From assembly GCA_009787175.1 (NCBI GenBank), contig WRGM01000092.1:1-7004 (forward strand): a stretch of DNA of 7,004 bases, given 5' to 3'. Positions within the stretch are counted from its first letter, which is position 1; the number at the start of each line of letters is the position of its first letter. The notes beneath the pieces were generated by a model. The model was not told the origin of the DNA and did no database searches. It saw only the letters and a list, made by a program, of their open reading frames with translations. Positions 5,640 through 7,004 of the stretch are shown here, piece by piece. Origin of the DNA: Candidatus Bathycorpusculum fermentans (GTDB lineage Archaea > Thermoproteota > Bathyarchaeia > Bathyarchaeales > Bathycorpusculaceae). The position numbers and the translations under genes were made by a program.

Positions 5640-6578
5640 ATGGAAAGCGAAAAATTTGGAACCCACAACAACATGTACCGAAAAAGTGGGGATATCTCTA
5701 CAAGAAACCAAGGTCAAATAGTAGAATTTGCTTGGTGGATGCAAAAAGAAGGCTATGCTGAAGCTACAATTAACAGACGAGCAAGATTACTAAAAACGCT
5801 CATCAACAAAGGTGCAGACATACAAAATGCTGAATCAGTAAAAGAGACAATCGCAAAACAACAACACTGGAAAAGCAAAACAAAAAAACTCGCCGTAGAA
5901 ACATACGATTGCTATCTAAAAATGCATGATCAAACATGGAAAAAGCCCATTTTTAACACGGTTAGAACGATACCATTCATTCCCACAGAAGAAGAACTTA
6001 ACTGCCTAATCGCAGGATGCAACAAAGCAACCGCAACATTTCTTCAACTGCTCAAAGAAACAGGAATTCGAAGCGGCGAAGCATTCATACTACAATGGAT
6101 AGACATCAACACAGAAAAACAATTCGTAAACATCACCCCCGAAAAAGGTAGTGAACCACGCCAAATCAAAATATCAAAACAATTAATCACAATGCTCAAC
6201 AGCCTACCACACGATAACACAAAACCATTTGCATACTCTCAGAGACACTTTGCACGAAACTTTAGAACCCAACGGAAAAGAATAGCACACAAATTAAAAA
6301 ATGACCGCCTGCTCAAAATACACTTTCATACCCTACGGCACTGGAAAGCCACCACTGAATACCACAAAACCAAAAACATATTACATGTCATGAAATTACT
6401 GGGTCACAAAAACATCCAAAACACACTGCTCTACACACAATTGATAAACTTTGACGAAGACGACAATTTCCACTCCGCAACAGCCAAAACCATACAAGAA
6501 GCACAAAAACTCGTTGAAGCAGGCTTTGAATACGTCTGCGCATTTGAAGAAGTGAAATTATTTAGAAAGCGCAAGTAA
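5640..6578 (+). CDS. Tyrosine integrase, catalytic part (tRNA-Pro-targeting)
   Basis: The 312-residue protein contains a core-binding domain (about 20-100, with IVEFAWWMQKEGYAEATINR) and a complete catalytic domain (about 113-270). The active-site set is R144 (TGIRSGEA), K169 (TPEKGSEPR), H230-T-L-R233-H (box II), H256 (LLGHKNI) and the nucleophile Y265 (TLLYTQL). The reaction is strand exchange between att sites through a 3'-phosphotyrosine. The gene points toward the tRNA and ends 34 bp before the att core, the usual arrangement. The ATG at 5640 has no clear ribosome binding site and follows the zinc-ribbon stop by 8 bp, so translation may be coupled. The frame is open upstream only to 5622 (TAA at 5619-5621). 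Its last 15 codons recur, diverged, at 344-391. With all catalytic residues present it may still be active even though split from its N-terminal part. Confidence 0.9.
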   Translation: MESEKFGTHNNMYRKSGDISTRNQGQIVEFAWWMQKEGYAEATINRRARLLKTLINKGADIQNAESVKETIAKQQHWKSKTKKLAVETYDCYLKMHDQTWKKPIFNTVRTIPFIPTEEELNCLIAGCNKATATFLQLLKETGIRSGEAFILQWIDINTEKQFVNITPEKGSEPRQIKISKQLITMLNSLPHDNTKPFAYSQRHFARNFRTQRKRIAHKLKNDRLLKIHFHTLRHWKATTEYHKTKNILHVMKLLGHKNIQNTLLYTQLINFDEDDNFHSATAKTIQEAQKLVEAGFEYVCAFEEVKLFRKRK

Positions 6579-6612
6579 CTTAGACCCTATATAAATAAGG
6601 ACCTAGATTATC

Positions 6613-6640
6613 GTGGTGGGGCCGCTGGGATTTGAACCCA
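6613..6640. repeat. Attachment site, tRNA-side copy
   Basis: These 28 bases are identical to 421-448 and cover the T-arm, acceptor 3' strand, CCA and one further base of tRNA-Pro. The integrase gene abuts it on the left; the rest of the tRNA continues on the right, so the tRNA stays whole after insertion. The homology ends at the distal side of the T-stem. Confidence 0.9.
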
Positions 6641-6692
6641 GGATCGCATGCGCCCCAGGCATGTATCCTAATCCATGCTAGACGACGGCCCC
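6614..6692 (-). tRNA. tRNA-Pro (anticodon GGG), CCA encoded
   Basis: On the minus strand the acceptor GGGGCCG pairs with CGGCCCC, followed by discriminator A and an encoded CCA (6614-6616). The anticodon stem CATGC/GCATG encloses the loop CTGGGGC, giving anticodon GGG (6654-6656), which reads proline CCC. The T-arm is CTGGG-TTCAAAT-CCCAG. No intron is seen. The 3' third of this gene doubles as the integration site of the element. Confidence 0.93.
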
Positions 6693-6711
6693 ATAGCCGT
6701 GTTTTAGGGCG

Positions 6712-6718
6712 ATTTATA
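6712..6718 (-). promoter_or_regulatory. TATA box of tRNA-Pro
   Basis: The minus strand reads GGCTATAAATCG, with TATAAAT centred about 23 nt before the mature tRNA 5' end. This is a classic archaeal tRNA promoter, and it lies on the host side of the insertion, so the element leaves it untouched. Confidence 0.7.
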
Positions 6719-7004
6719 GCCATCTGGGTTGTTTGTTAATATTAAGGTTTTCTAATATTTGAGTATAGTTTTTACTATAGTGATATGTTGTAAGGGTTTT
6801 TTGTGCATCGTTATTTCTGATGTGGTTACATGCTCCTAAATAGATGAGAGGGAAGTGTTGTACACTTCACTTAACCTAGCCTGTAGTATGTCTCACCCAT
6901 AGTGGTCTATATAGTTACAGTAGACCTTAGTCCTTATTGTTTTTGGCGTTTTTAATGGAATTTATGAGCACCTAGTCAGGTTTTTAAACTGTTAGAGTAC
7001 CAAA
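6719..7004. other. Host-side intergenic DNA with small dyads, no gene seen
   Basis: No convincing open reading frame is present on either strand. Three small inverted repeats are visible: TATAGT-TTTT-ACTATA (6764-6779), GAAGTGT-TGT-ACACTTC (6852-6868, 7-bp stem) and GGTCTA...TAGACC (6904-6926). They could be terminators or factor-binding sites for genes to the right, or chance in AT-rich DNA. Confidence 0.4.

Larger units (their letters stand above)
421..6640. mobile_element. Integrative element inserted in tRNA-Pro, about 6.2 kb
   Basis: The element is bounded by the 28-bp direct repeat at 421-448 and 6613-6640, a period of 6192 bp. It carries a tRNA-targeting tyrosine integrase at the tRNA-proximal end, a second tyrosine recombinase, an RNA ligase, a Schlafen/AlbA_2-type protein and one small unknown gene. 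No replication initiator, conjugation or capsid gene is recognisable. It may therefore be a satellite-like or cargo element that relies on others for spread, or its replication genes may be of unknown kind. The left flank is another element's integrase end and not plain host DNA, so the array is probably tandem. Confidence 0.85.

Overview
The window looks archaeal, and I would guess a Bathyarchaeia-like or methanogen-related lineage. The clues are TATA-like boxes about 25 nt upstream of likely leaderless starts, archaeal-style tyrosine recombinases carrying zinc ribbons, an IS630-type transposase start of the kind found in methanogens, and a tRNA-Pro(GGG) gene with a TATA box. The lineage is inferred from remembered family resemblance, not from a search. 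The only host gene visible is the tRNA.

Most of the window is one integrated genetic element of about 6.2 kb sitting in the 3' end of tRNA-Pro (6614-6692, minus strand). A perfect 28-bp direct repeat, made of the tRNA T-arm, the acceptor 3' strand and CCA, is present at 421-448 and again inside the tRNA gene at 6613-6640. The element's own integrase (5305-6578) points at the tRNA-side copy, as is usual for such elements. This integrase is split into a zinc-ribbon ORF and a catalytic ORF in different frames, 8 bp apart.

The layout from left to right is as follows. Positions 1 to about 343 hold the 5' end of an IS630-family transposase gene (minus strand, running off the window). Positions 344-391 hold the last 15 codons of a second, related integrase, and an att copy follows at 421-448. 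So an older, related element lay to the left at the same tRNA, and its integrase was apparently cut by the IS. Inside the element come a small unknown minus-strand gene (538-861), a plus-strand Schlafen/AlbA_2-type ATPase-like protein (1027-2418), a convergent RNA ligase (2462-3190/3208, minus), a non-coding gap with a possible gene scrap, a second tyrosine recombinase with a C-terminal zinc ribbon (3430-4593, minus), a 700-bp non-coding region with a cluster of short repeats (4594-5304), and the integrase. No replication or transfer gene is visible.

The integrases and att sites explain how the element moves. The cargo is the interesting part: a Schlafen-type AlbA_2 protein (some eukaryotic relatives cut tRNA) lies beside an RNA-joining enzyme and a small unknown protein. 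A defence or RNA damage/repair role is a hypothesis only.
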